Positions 9,377 through 20,899 of a DNA stretch of 64,000 bases are shown piece after piece. Position numbers and translations under genes: made by a program. Source of the stretch: Desmodus rotundus (Eukaryota > Chordata > Mammalia > Chiroptera > Phyllostomidae); contig NC_071392.1 of NCBI RefSeq assembly GCF_022682495.2, positions 133,671,318-133,735,317 on the forward strand, given 5' to 3'. Position 1 is the stretch's first letter. Each line of letters opens with the position of its first letter. The notes under the pieces were generated by a model, which worked only from the letters and a program-made list of their open reading frames with translations, did not search any database and was not told the origin of the DNA.

Positions 9377-12300
9377 TTATATTTTGTTTGCTTTTTTCTT
9401 TTGTGTTCCAGTTAAAGGTGAGATCATATGGTATTTGTCCCTCACCACCTGGCTTATTTCACTTAGCATAATGCTCTCCAGTTCCATCCATGCTGTTGCA
9501 AAGGGTAGGAGCTCCTCCTTTCTCTCTGCTGCATAGAATTCCATTGTGTAATGTACCAGTTTTTTTATCCACTCATTTGCCGATGGACACTTAGGTTGCT
9601 TCCAGTACTTGGCTATTGTAAATTGTGCTGCTATGAACATTGGGGTGCATAGGTTCTTTTGGATCGGTATTTCAGGATTCTTAGGGTATACTCCCAGCAG
9701 TGGAATTGCTGGCTCAAGGAAGTTCCATTTTTAGTTTTCTGAGGAATTCCATACTGTTGTCCACAGTGGCCACACCACTCTGCAGTCCCACCAACAATAT
9801 ACTAGGGTTCCCTTTTCTACACATCCTCTCCAACATTGTTTATTGATTTGTTTATGTTGGCCACTCTGACTGGTGTGAGACAGTACTTCATTGTGGTTTT
9901 AATTTCCATCTCTCTGATGGCTAGTGATGCTGAGCATCTTCTCATATGTCTCTGGGCCCTCTGTATGTCTTCCTTGGAGAAGTGTGTGTTCAAGTCCTTT
10001 GCCGATTTTTCAATTGGTTTGTTTGTCTTCCTGGAGGGGAGTCATGTGAGTTCTTTACATATTTTAGAGATCAGGCCCTTGTCTGAGGTATCATTAGCAA
10101 ATATGTTTTCCCATATCATTTGTTTCCTTTTTATTTTGCTGATGTTTTCTTTAGCCATGCAGAAGCTTTTTATTTTGATGAGGTCCCATTTGTTTATTCT
10201 TTCCTTTATGTCCCTTGCTTTAGGGGGCGTGTCTGTGGGATGTTGCTGCATGGAATGTCTGAGATTTTTATGCCAATGTTTTCCTCGAGGACTTTTATGG
10301 TGTTATGACTTATATTTAAGTCTTTTATCCATCTTGAGTTTATTTTTGTGTACGGGGTAAGTTGCTGATCAAGTTTCATTTTTTTTCACGTAGGTGTCCA
10401 AATCTCCCAACACCATTTCTTGAAGAGGTGATTTTTGCTCCATTTTATGCTCCTGCCTCCTTTGTCAAATATTAATTGACCATAAAGGCTTGAGTTTATT
10501 TCTGGGCTCTCTGTTTTGTTCCGTTGGTCTATGTGCCTGTTTTTATGCCAGTACAAGGCTGTTTTGATTACAGTAGCCTTGTAATACAGTTTGATAACAG
10601 GTATTGTGATCCCTACTGCTTTGTTCTTCTTTCCCAAAATTACTGCAGCTATTCAGGGTCATTTATGGTTCCATATGAATTTCTGAAATGTTTGTTCTAT
10701 ATCTGTGAAATATGCCAAGGGTACTCTAATAGGGATTGCATTGAATCTATAAATCGCTTTGGGTAGTATGGACATTTTGGTGATGTTAATTCTTCCAATC
10801 CATGAGCATGGTACATGCTTCCATTTGTTTATGTCTTCCTTAATTTCTTTCTTCAGTGTTGTGTAGTTTTCTGAGTACAGGTCTTTTACCCACTTGGTTA
10901 GGTTTATTCCTAGGTACTTTATTTTTCTTGTTGCTATATCAAATGGGATTTTTTTTTCCTGATTTCTCTTTCTACAGTTTTGTTGTTGGTATACAGGAAT
11001 GCCTTTGATTTCTGAGTATTGACTTTGTATCCAGCTGTTTTGCTAAATTCATTTATTAGGTCAAGTAGTTTTTTGGTGGAGTCTACAGGATTTGCCATGT
11101 ACACTATCATGTCATCTACAAACAGTGACAGTTTTGTTTCCTCCTTTCCAATTTGGATGCCTTTTATTTCTTTTTCTATTCTGATTGCTGTGGCTAGGAC
11201 TTCCAGTACTATGCTGAATAGGAGTGGTGAGAGAGGGCATCCTTGTCTTGTTCCTGATCTCAGTGGGAAAGCTCTAACTTTTTGTCCATTGAGTATGATG
11301 GTGGCTGTAGGTCTCTCATATATGGCCTTTATTATGTTGAGGAATGCTCCCTTTATTCCCACTTTACTCGGTGTTTTTATCACAAATGGGTGCTATATCT
11401 TCTCAAATGCTTTTTTTGCATCTATTGATATGATCATGTGACTTTTGTCTTTGCTGTTGTTTATGTGATGTATTATGTTTCTTGATTGGCGAATATTGTA
11501 CCATCCTTGCATCCCTGGGATGAATCCCACTTGGTCACGGTGGATGATCTTTTTAATGTATTGCTGCATGTGGTTTGCCAATATTTTGTTGAGAATTTTT
11601 GTCTGTGTTCATCAGCGATATTGGCCTGAAGTTTTCTTTCTTCGTTGTGTCTTTATCTGGTTTTGGGATTAGGATGATGCTGGCTTCACAAAAAGAGTTT
11701 GGGAGTCACCCATCATTCTGGATTTTTTTGAATAGTCTATGAAGGATAGGGGTTAGCTCTTCCATAAATGCTTTGTAGTATTCTCTTGTGAAATCACCTG
11801 GTATGGAGCCTTTGTGTGTTGGCACTTTTATGATTACTCCTTCAATTTTTTCTGCTGTTATTGGTCTGTTCAGGTTTTCTGCTTCTTCATTCAGTTTTGG
11901 AAGATTATATTTTTCCTAAATGTGTCCATTTCACCTAGATTTTCACATATCTTGGCATACAGTTCTTCGTAGTAATTTCTTACAATCCTTTGTATTTCTG
12001 TGGTATCAGTTGTAATCTCTCCTCTTTCATTTCTAATTGTGTTTATTTGGATCCTCTCTCTTTTTTTCTTGATGAGACTACTTAAAGGTTTGTCGATTTT
12101 GTTTATCTTTTCAAAGAACCAACTCCTGGATTCACTGATCCTTAGAATTGTGCTTTCAGTCTCTATGTCATTTAACTCTTCTCTGATCTTGGTTATTTCC
12201 TTCCTTCTGCTTGCTCTGGGCTGTCTTTGTTGTTGTTCCTCCAGTTCTTGTAGGCGTAGGGTTAAGTTGTCTTTTTGAAATGTTTCTATCTTTTTAAGGT

Positions 12301-13207
12301 AGGCCTGTATTGCTATGAACTTCCCTCTCAGTACTGCCTTTGCTCTGTCTCATAGGTTTTGGGTTGGTGTGAGTTCATTTTTGTTTGTTTCCTGAAAGTT
12401 TTAGATTTCTTCCCTAATCTTGTTCTTGATCCATTCTTTGGTTAATAGCATGTTATTCAGTCTCCACGATTTTGAGTGTTTTGGGCTTTATACTTTGGCG
12501 TTGGTTTCTAGTTTCAGTCCCTTGTGGTCAGAGAAAATGCTTGATACGATTTCAAATTTCTTGAATTTGTTCAGGCTTGCTTTGTGTCCTATCATGTGGT
12601 CTATCTTTGAAAATGTTCCATATGCACGTGAAAAGAATGTGTATTTTGCTTCCTTGGGATGAAAAGCTCTATATATATCAGTTAAGTCCATTTTCTCTAG
12701 GGTATTCTTAAGTGACACAATATCCTTGTTGATATTTTGTTTGGAAGACCTGTCCATTTTTGACAGTGGTGTGTTAAAGTCCCTTACTATAATTGTGTTG
12801 CTGTCAATATCTTTCTTGAAGTCCTCCAAGATTTTCTTTATGTATTTGGGTGCTCCTATGTTGGGTGCATTTATATTTACAATGTTTATGTCTTCTTGGT
12901 GGATTCTTCCCTTGAGTATTATGAAGTGACCTTCTGGGTCTCTCTTTATAGCCCTTCTTTTGAAGTCTATTTTGTATGATATGAGTATTGCTATCCCTGC
13001 TTTTTTTTCCCATCCATTTGTTGGAAAATTTGTTTCCAGTCTTCACTTTCAGTCTGTGTAGGTCTTTTGTCCTGAGGTGGGTCTCTTGTAGGCAGCATAT
13101 GTGTGGGTCAGGTTTTCTTATCCATTCAGCTATTCTATGTCTTTTGATTGGAGCATTTAACCGATTACGTTTAAGGCTATTATCGATAGGTAGTAATTCT
13201 TTGCCAT
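9377..13207 (-). pseudogene. L1 B ORF2 (endonuclease/reverse transcriptase), broken
   Basis: ORF2 protein nicks the target DNA and reverse-transcribes L1 RNA from the nick. The frame starts with an ATG at 13207 and ends at 9377 after the SPLTGT tail, about 1,277 codons, the usual length. The endonuclease part is interrupted near 13050 and at a TAA near 12525. Further stops include a TAA at 12391-12393 (expected Lys in EEIKNF) and a TAG at 11393-11395 (expected Gln in KIQHPF). Both are shared with L1 D. The reverse transcriptase block [15 protein letters not shown] is kept. The catalytic box reads FVDD (11111-11122) instead of FADD, a conservative change next to the two catalytic aspartates. 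Frameshifts follow near 11900, 10400 and 9650. It cannot make an active enzyme. Confidence 0.9.
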
Positions 13208-13253
13208 TTTTTCCTACCTGTGTTCCTGTCTCTTTCTCTTTTCCTTCCTTTCC

Positions 13254-14177
13254 TTAAAGCAGTCCCTTAAACATCTCTTGTAGATATTGTTTGGTGGAGG
13301 TGTATTCTTCTAGACTTCTTTTGTCTGGGAAGCCCTTTATTTGGCCTTCTATCTTGATTGAGAGCCTTGCTGGGTAAAGTACCCTTGGTTGCAGACCTCT
13401 GGTTCTCATTACTTGGAATATTTTTTGCCAATCTGTTCTGTCTTGGAGCGTTTCCATTGAGAAGTTAGCTGCTAACCTTATTGGGGCTCCCTTGTATGTT
13501 ACTTCCTGTTCCTCCCTTGCTGCCTTTAAGATCCTCTCTTTCCCTTGGAATTTTGCCATTTTAATTATGATGTGTCTTGCAGTGGGTCTGTTTGGGTTTC
13601 TCTTGATTGGGACTCTCTGTGATTCCTGGATTTGTTTGACTTTTTCTCTCTTCAGATTAGGAAAATTTTCCATCATTACTTTTTCAAACCCATTTTCAAT
13701 CCCTTGTTCTTCTTCTTCTCCTTTTGGTATCCCTATTATACAGATATTATTATATTTCATGTTGTCCTGCATTTCCCTTAATCTCTCTTCATTCTTTCTG
13801 AGCCTCTTTTCTTTTTCTTGCTCCTTCTGGGTGTTTTTTTCTACTTCATCTTCCAGCTCGCTCATCCGATCCTCTGCTTCATCAGGTCTGCTGTTGATTC
13901 CTTCTACTGTGTTCTTCAATTCAGAAATTGTATTCTTCGTTTCCTCTTGGCCCTTGTTGATAGTTTCTATTTCCTTTTTCATGTTGATATAGTTTGTAGT
14001 GAGTTCATTGTAGTTTCCCTTTATTTTCTCGTAGTTCTTTGTGAGCTCAGTGAGCTTCCTGATCACCATTGCTTTGAACTCAGTATCTGATAGTTGACTT
14101 GCCTCTATTACATTTAGCATTCTTTCTGAGGCTTCCTCCTTTCCTTCCATTTGGGGATTGTTTCTTCGTCTTCCCAT
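13254..14177 (-). CDS. L1 B ORF1 protein (307 aa, intact)
   Basis: This RNA-binding chaperone of the L1 ribonucleoprotein is open across 307 codons. L1 D's ORF1 has exactly the same length, which supports the ATG at 14177. Residues about 30-135 form a long Lys/Glu-rich coiled coil (for example MKKEIETINKGQEETKNTISELKN, cut in two by heptad breaks). The RRM covers about 140-235 (NICIIGIPKGEEEEQG, MENFPNL, RHIIIKMAKF). The C-terminal domain covers about 236-307 (TYKGAPIRLAANFS, LYPARLS). ORF2 starts 46 bp downstream. The contrast between an intact ORF1 and a many-times-broken ORF2 in the same insertion is notable. Chance is possible, because ORF1 is only a quarter as long. Confidence 0.85.
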   Translation of the reverse strand: MGRRRNNPQMEGKEEASERMLNVIEASQLSDTEFKAMVIRKLTELTKNYEKIKGNYNELTTNYINMKKEIETINKGQEETKNTISELKNTVEGINSRPDEAEDRMSELEDEVEKNTQKEQEKEKRLRKNEERLREMQDNMKYNNICIIGIPKGEEEEQGIENGFEKVMMENFPNLKREKVKQIQESQRVPIKRNPNRPTARHIIIKMAKFQGKERILKAAREEQEVTYKGAPIRLAANFSMETLQDRTDWQKIFQVMRTRGLQPRVLYPARLSIKIEGQIKGFPDKRSLEEYTSTKQYLQEMFKGLL

Positions 14178-14377
14178 TGTTTGTGAGACTCTTCTTGAAT
14201 TGATCTGTTCTGACTCCCTGGGTTTATTGTATGAACTTCTATGGCAGAATGCCAGTGGGATTCAGTGGTGCTGTCTCCTTAATCTCCTGTGCTCACTGGT
14301 CTTGAGCTGATTTTATGGGTCTAACAGGGTCTATCTCTGGTCTTTTGAGAGCTCTAGGTTTTATTGTCTCACCTGTG

Positions 14378-14690
14378 GGAAAAGGAAAAAGAAGAAGTAA
14401 AAATAAAAAGCGAACGTGAAGGAAGGAAAGAGGAATAAGAAAGGAAAAGAAGGAAGGAAAGAAGGAGGGAAGGGGAAAAGGAAGGGAGGAAGGAAAGCAA
14501 AAGGAATAAAAAAAGATCAGAGGAACAATAATTTGAAGGAATTTTTACAAAAATTAAAATAAAAAAATAAAAGAAGGCAGGAAGAAGGAATAAAAAAGTA
14601 AAGGAAGTATGGAAGAAAGTTTAAAGAAAGAAAGAAGGACAGAAAGGAAGAAGGAATTAAGGGGAAAGGAAATAAAAAGTCTTCTGCTGG
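14378..14690 (-). repeat. Long pyrimidine tract in L1 B leader (purine-rich on plus strand)
   Basis: On the plus strand the tract is almost pure A/G with GGAAGGAAA-type repeats; on the L1 sense strand it is a pyrimidine run of about 300 nt. It ends in sense with a CCCACAG|GTGAGAC junction (the AG corresponds to 14373-14374). L1 D has the matching tract at 34945-35215. Confidence 0.8.
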
Positions 14691-15099
14691 CTTTAAACCA
14701 GTCAGATCAGTTCTGCTGGTCTTCCTGTGTGTGAAAAGGGAGTGGGTGGGTGGAAGGGTTGGTTTCACTTTTCTCCCTTCCTTAGCCACACCCTTTGCTG
14801 TTGTCCAGCCTCTAGTCCAGTTCCTCTGGGTCCTTCTGCTCCCCCCTAGGCCTTTAATCCACTAGTTGTGCTGTCCTTGAGGGGCACCAATTAGGGGCAA
14901 CTGACACTCCACCTTCTTGCTGTTTGCTGTCTAAGATGCTAGGGGCTCTTGGTGCTCCTTCAGGGTAGTTCATCCCCCCACTGGGTCAAGTCTTTCCGGG
15001 GACTGCAGTCTCCCCTAACCCTGCAGCTCCCCTCTGCTGGGCATTGTGCCTTCATCCTAGAGAGCGAGTAGGCCATGCAGGGCTCTGTGCGCACAGGCT

Positions 15100-15440
15100 A
15101 GGCGAGAGATGTTCAGTCCTGGTGCTTCAGGTGTGGTCACTGGCAGGCAGCCAGGCGGTTGATCGGGTTGCGCACTGATCCTGGGCTTTAGGTCTATACG
15201 CCTGGGCAGCTGGGCCAGTGATCAGAGTGTGCACCCATCCGGGGTTTCAGGTGTGGGCCCCCAGGCCACTTATTGGGGTACGCACCCACCCAGGCGCTTT
15301 GGGCCTGTGTACCCAGGCAGCTGGGCTGCTTGCCCAGCGGGGGTTTCAGGTGTGGGCACCCAGTCCACTGATCTGGGTGTGCACCAACCAGGCTTCAGGT
15401 GTGTGCTGGGGCTGCTTATCCAGTGTTTACAGTCCAGGGG
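15100..15440 (-). repeat. About 60-bp tandem units in the L1 B 5' leader
   Basis: Units repeat the motif tgatc-g--tgcgcac-cat(cc)-gg-tt-aggt-t-gggc-cccagg-c with a spacing near 60 bp. Two unit types alternate: one contains 'tttcaggtgtgggc', the other 'gggcctgtgtacccaggcagct'. About five to six units are visible. They match the array at 34020-34460 in L1 D. Confidence 0.65.
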
Positions 15441-15886
15441 CTGAGGGGGTAGGGGCGCAAGAGGCCATGGCTGGTGTGGAGAGTTCTATCAACAGCTGCT
15501 GAATTCCAGTATTTTCCCTTTTCCTTTCGAAAAATTCCTCCTATTCAAGCCCCTCTGGTCCAAACAAGCACCTGGCCTCTCACACAGCCCAGCTTGGCTC
15601 TCTCCCAAGAATCCTGCAGCAGTCCCTGTGCCCAGGCTGGGGGCTTCAGCTGCCGTGGTCCCCACACTGGTCCCAGGGATCTTATTTTCCTTAAGCACTC
15701 TTCTTACCCTCTGATCTTTCAATGTCTTCTATCTTTAGTCTCCGTTCTTCATATATACTGGAATATTGTTGGCTGTTCGCTCTGTTCCCTAGATCAGCTA
15801 GGCGTTTCACTGGTGCCTGAGGGGAAGTGGACTCTGGTTCCCCCTATCTCACCTCCATCTTCCCCCTGAAATCTGATCTTTGGTTT

Positions 15887-16682
15887 AATTACCAAGTAGT
15901 GACAGCAGAAATAAACCACCAATGTTATGTGGTGGGGTCAGGGCACTGCTAGGTTTTGACTAGCTAAATGTCCTGTGACCCTTTGCTCCAAACATCATGT
16001 GGGGATGCACTTTACAACAGAGCAGGTTGGGGTAATCACTATTTATTGAATTGAAAGTGCTGAAGTTTTTGTGTTTAAGGTAGTTTGTGTTAGCTTTAAA
16101 TATGAGACCATGTCCAGTTCACTGGATTATTCTGACCATACATAATGACCCCTCTGATGCACAGATTTCAAGTGTGTCATTCCTGCAAACTGTATTCATA
16201 TGAATAAAGTAGAAAGAATTATGGTAGGAGTCCAAGCTGGTGTGACTCCTGGTCTACTGAGGCCCTTGCTTAAATAAGGTTTGCATAGTTTGGTAATTTT
16301 AAAACATGGCTGCAATTTTATTTACTCATCCCATCAAAAGATATGGAATCTAATTTACCATTCTATCGAATATAAACCAACCTTTATGATTCACTTCTAA
16401 TGGATAATATTTGGCAGAAATGTCCCTGAGTGACTCCTGAGCTAGGTCATAAAAGGTACAGCTTCTACCTAGCTGGTTATAGCGTCAGAACTTATATACC
16501 ACATTGCGAGAGCATGCAGAGAGGCCGTGTGGAGGTGTTCCAGCTGGCAGCTCTTCTGAGGTTCAGCCAAGAGCCAACATCAACCATCAGACATATGAGT
16601 GAGGAGGCTTTGGATGAATCTAACCCCCAGCCTTCAAGCTGCCCATTTAAACACCACAGAAAGCATGGATGAGCAACCCCTG
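15887..16682. other. Non-coding stretch, nothing recognised
   Basis: This is the single-copy-looking sequence between L1 B and the MLT1 LTR. The short open frames here show no family motif. Confidence 0.5.
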
Positions 16683-17045
16683 CTGTATTAGTCTGGTAGG
16701 TGGTCATAACAAAGTACCATAGACTGGGGGGCTTAAACCACAGAAGTTTAATTTCTCACAGTTCCGGAGGTTGGAGGTCTAAGATTAAGGTGTCAACTGA
16801 GTACTGGTTCTTTCTGAAGGCTAGAAGAAAAGACCTGTATCAAGCCTTTCACCTTTGCCTGAGATGATTGTCCTCATCTTATAAGGACACCAGTCATATT
16901 GGATTAGGGCTTACCCTAATGAGTTTGTTTTAACTTAATCACCTTTGTAAAGACCCTATCCAAATATAGTCACTTTCTGAGGCACTTGGGTTACAACTTC
17001 AATATAAATTTATTTGGGGAACACTATTCAGCCTATATCACTTGC
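16683..17045 (-). mobile_element. MLT1-type solo LTR (MaLR)
   Basis: Read on the plus strand, the segment follows the reverse of an MLT1 LTR: 'tgtattagtctg', 'aacaaagtaccatagactgg', 'ttaatttctcacagttc-ggagg', 'ataaggacaccagtcatattgga', 'cttaatcaccttt' and 'ttcaatataaatttatttgggg'. No internal retroviral sequence is attached, so it is an ancient solo LTR. From 17046 to 17534 nothing else is recognisable. Confidence 0.75.
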
Positions 17046-17534
17046 TAAGCCTGCCCAATCTGTAGACACATGAGCAAAATAAATGTGTTCATTGTCTTGA
17101 GCCACTCAGACTTGGAGAGGTTTGTAATGCAGTAGATAACCAGCTTACATAACGTAGATGAGTGACTTAGTTTCTGGTGACTGTCTCAGAATTTATTCAG
17201 CAAATTCCTTCTGATAGTAGGACCAACCATTTGGGAATTATGCTCAAAGGGCCAAAGAAAGACCACAGACAAACACTTGGAAGATAGTTTTAGGGACTAC
17301 ATGTTCACTGCTCTATTTGTTTTTCTGTTTTAATTTTGCTCTTGCAATAAGTGGGACCTACCAAGGCTATCTCCAGTTAAATGGCAAATTTTTGTAAGAA
17401 TAAGCAGTGGAGGGATGCAGTCAAATAGAAATATAAGGCCAGAGATGGAAATAGTATTGGGCTTTATAGCCCAATGACTTTGAGACCTGTTCTGGAAGAA
17501 GGGAGGCATCAACAGATATAAAACAGCACTGAGA

Positions 17535-17735
17535 GCAGACTTTCCTGAGCACAGCCTGGTTGAAACCCTGGCTCCACCTGGTACTGGCTATGTCATCTTG
17601 GGAAAGGCACTTATTCTCTCCATTCTTCTACTTCCTTATCTGTTACAATGAGTAACACTAGTACTTATTAACATGATGTTGCAATCTAAGGTCATTTATA
17701 TGATGAATTAACTATTTTTATCTTCATTATAGAGC
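17535..17735 (+). mobile_element. MIR SINE
   Basis: It follows the MIR consensus from 'agcctggttgaaaccctggctccacc', through 'tactggctatgtcatcttgggaaaggcac' (in pieces), to 'ctattcttctacttccttatctgttacaatgagtaa'-like sequence. Only the 5' two thirds are clear. Confidence 0.6.
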
Positions 17736-17837
17736 TGTCCACGAGTGAGTTGCACTTGCACTTCTGACTATTCTTTCTTCAACAGGTTTCCTTGGTGACT
17801 CACTATTGCTACTTGCCCATTACTTAAGCTTGCACAA

Positions 17838-17968
17838 TTGATTCATTCATTTATTCAACAAATGTTTACTGAGTACCTACTACATGCTAGGCACTGTTAT
17901 TGGCCCTGAGGGTGCTGCATTGTATCAATCAGATAAATATCTCTGCCTCATTGACCTTAATTCTCTTG
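17838..17968 (-). mobile_element. L2 3'-end fragment
   Basis: The blocks 'ttcattcatttattcaaca', 'tttactgagtacctactac', 'atgctaggcactgttattgg' and 'ctctgcctcattgacctta' are the reverse of the L2 3' end. A short ATTC microsatellite lies at 18453-18475 and nothing else is recognised up to 18550. Confidence 0.65.
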
Positions 17969-18554
17969 CTCTTTACAGTGAAAGTTCCACCTTATGACTT
18001 TCAGTTGCTGTTCCCACCATTTATGGGCACATTTTTCCTGCTTCTTCACTCATATCTTTGAAAGAGGCATTCTGACTGGCTCAGTTTGTCTTTTCAAATC
18101 AAGACACATGATGTTTCTAATTGACTTTCTGATTGGTTGCCTAAGATCTGGTGGCCACACTGATCCAACAAACTATATTTTAGAGCAGGGGATGAGCATG
18201 AGGTTGAGGACCTGGCCCAACAGTGATTGTGGGGCAATCACTCTGAAGGGCAACTCTGGGTAGAAGTCCTTGGAATAGTACATTAAAGATGAGGAAGACC
18301 ACCATAGACCCCCACTGGAGCTTGCAGCACCCCAAGGCATCCTTTGGTCCTTTTCATATAACATAGGCTGAATGAGAGTGCAAAAATTCCAGGTTATGCA
18401 TACAAACCAGGTTAGCTACAAAATCAGGCTTGGAACAAAGCCTATATTTATTAATTCATTCATTCATTCACTTGTGTGAAAATTGTTTTATTGCCATATA
18501 TGCTACAGAGATGATATCACACTAGCTATTTTTTTGTTTCTTTTTCATATCCTA

Positions 18555-20450
18555 ATTTCTTTAAAAATTTTTTTTTACTGTTGTTCAGTTACAGTTGTCC
18601 CCATTTCCCCCCCCCATTGCTTTCCCCTGCCCTGTCCAGTCCCCACTCCCAAAGACAATTTCCTCCCCATTGTCCTTGTCCATGGGTCTCTTGTACATGT
18701 TCCCTTCTTTCCCCCATTATCCCTCTCTCCCATCCCCCCTAATCACTGTTAGTTTGTTCTTTATTTCAATGTTTCTGGTTATATTTTGCTCACTTGTTTG
18801 TTTTATTAATTAGGTTCCACTTATAGGTGAGGTCATATGGTACTTGTCTTTCACCACCTGGTTTATTTCATTAATATATTCTCCAGTTCCATCCATATGG
18901 TTGCAAAGGATAGGAATTCCTTCTTTCTGTCTGCTGTGTAGTATTCCATTGTGTATATGTACCACAGTTTTTTGATCCACTCATTTAATGATGGGCACTT
19001 AGGTTGCTTCTAGCACTTGGCTATTGTAAATAATGCTGCTATGAACAGAGAGTGCATAGGTTCTTTTGAGTTGGTGTTTCAGGATTCTTAAGGTGTAATT
19101 CCAGCAATAGAATTGCTGGGTCAAAGGGCAGTTCCATTTTTAGTTTTCTGAGGAAAGTTCATGCTGTTTTCCACAGTGGCTTCACCAGTCTACATTCCCA
19201 CCAACAGTGTACTAGGGTTCCCTTTTCTCCACAACCTCGCTAGCACTTGTTGTTTGTTGATTTGTTAATGCTGGCCACTCTGACTAGTGTGAAGTAGTAT
19301 TTCATTGTGGTTTTCATTTGCATTTCTCTGATGGCTAGTGATGCTGAGCATCCTTTCATATGTCTCTGGGTCCTCTGTATGTCCTCCTTGGAGAAGTATC
19401 TGTTCAGGTCCTTTCTCATTTTTTTAATTGGATTGTTTGTCTTCCTGGAGTGGAATCATGTGAGTTCTTTATATATTTTGGAGATCAAACCCTTGTCTGA
19501 GGTATCATTGGCAAATCTATTTTCCCATATCATTTGTTTCCTTTTTATTTTGCTGATGTTTTCTTTAGCCATGCAGAAGCTTTTTATTTTGATGAGGTCC
19601 CATTTGTTTATTCTTTCCTTTATGTCCCATGCTCTAGGGGACATATCAATGAAAATATTGCTGCATGGGATATCTGAAATTTTCCTGCCTATGTTCTCCT
19701 CTAAGAATTTCATGGTGCCATGACTTATAGTTAAGTCTTTTATCCACTTTGAATTTATTTTTGTGTATGGTGTAAGTTGGTGGTCTAGTTTCATTTTTTG
19801 CATGTACCAGTCCAGTTCTCACAACACCACTTGTTGAAGAGACTATTTTTACTCCATTTTATGCTCTTGCCCCCTTGCCAAATATTAATTGACCATAGAA
19901 ACATGGGTTCATTTCTGGGCTCTCTGTTCCATTGGTCTATGGGCCTGTTCTTATGCCAGTACCAGGCTGTTTTGATTACAGTGGCTTTAGAGTATAGTTT
20001 GATGTCAGGTATTGTGATCCTTCCTACTTTGTTCTTTTTTCTCAAAATTGTTGTGGTTGTTCAGCATTGTTTATGATTCCACATAAATTTTTGAAATATT
20101 CGCTTTCTATATCTGTGAAATATGTCATTGGTATTTTGATAGGGATTGCATTGTATCTATAAATTGCTCTGGGTAGTGTGGACATTTTGATGATGTTAAT
20201 TCTTCAGATCCATGAGCATGGGACATACTTCCATTTATTTGTGCCTTTCTTAATTTATTTCTTCAATGTTGTGTAGTTTTCGGGTACAGGTCCTTCACAT
20301 CCTTGGTTAGGTTTATTCCTAGGTACTTTATTTTTCTTCTTGCTATAATAAATGAAATATTTTCTAATTTTTGTTCCTATTATTTCATTGTTGGTGTACA
20401 ACAATGCCTTTGTTTTCTGAATATTGACTCTGTATCCCACCATTTTGTCA
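18555..20450 (-). mobile_element. 5'-truncated LINE-1 'C1'
   Basis: This 1.9-kb L1 3' part has its A-rich end near 18555 and a G-rich (sense) 3' UTR up to about 18830. The ORF2 C-terminal third follows, up to the segment reading KMVGYRVNIQKTKALLYTNN near 20430. The longest preserved frame (19803-19456) shows [27 protein letters not shown] and [14 protein letters not shown]. It breaks off at a second, inverted L1 piece. Positions 19125-19693 are nearly identical to 27537-28105 in L1 C2. Confidence 0.85.
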
Positions 20451-20454
20451 ATAT

Positions 20455-20875
20455 TTAAAAAAAATTTATTATATTTTTCCATTACCATTTATTCCCCTTA
20501 TACCCCCCCATAGTCACCACATTGTTGTTGCCAAAATATGGAAGCAGCCCAAGTATCCATTAGTAGATGAGTGACTAAAACAACTATGGGATATTTACAC
20601 TATGGAATACTACTAAGCCATTAAAAAGAAGAAGATTTTACCCTTTGCGACAGTATGAATGAACCTGGAGAATGTTATGGTAAGTGAAATAAGCCAGTCA
20701 GAGACAGACAAATACCATATGATTTCAATCCTCTGTGGAATCTAGTGAACAAACTGAACTAACAAGGAAATTAGAGACAAACTCATAGATAGGGAGCAGA
20801 TGACTGCTAAGGCTAGGAGTAGGTTAGGGGGTGGAGGAATTAAGCAAAAAGGAAAAAAAGACTCATGGATGTGGA
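20455..20875. mobile_element. Small L1 with inverted 5' segment
   Basis: From 20455 to about 20520 the sequence is an antisense L1 3' tail (T-run, then 'ccattaccatttattcccc', 'agtcaccacattgttgtt'). From about 20521 it switches to sense L1: the end of ORF2 (WKQPK-like at 'tatggaagcagcccaag') and 3' UTR to about 20875. This head-to-head order, with the sense piece ending where the antisense piece begins in L1 coordinates, is what twin priming during L1 insertion produces. Confidence 0.55.
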
Positions 20876-20899
20876 GGCAAGGCTTTAAGATGGACATGT

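Larger units (their letters stand above)
9154..15873 (-). mobile_element. Full-length LINE-1 'B'
   Basis: A 6.7-kb L1 runs from its 5' end near 15866 (reading ggggaagatggaggtgagat in sense) to its A-rich 3' end near 9154. It is flanked by a short direct repeat, tgatctttgg, at 9143-9152 and 15874-15883. In sense order it has a 1.7-kb leader with a tandem array and a pyrimidine tract, an intact ORF1, a 46-bp gap, ORF2 with frameshifts and stops, and a G-rich 3' UTR. It is the same subfamily as L1 D, which lies on the opposite strand. Confidence 0.9.

Noticed and set aside
9836..10360. 174-codon plus-strand open frame
   Set aside because: It is the antisense of L1 B ORF2; the same shadow frame recurs at 19307-19723 and 27729-28145 over the matching L1 regions.
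13492..13992. 166-codon plus-strand open frame, Phe/Ser/Leu-rich
   Set aside because: It lies exactly opposite the coiled-coil and RRM part of L1 B ORF1. The hydrophobic composition is the complement of Lys/Glu codons, not a membrane protein.
15474..15869. 131-codon open frame near the L1 B 5' end
   Set aside because: It is antisense to the L1 leader, has no protein family motif, and no equivalent frame is kept in L1 D.
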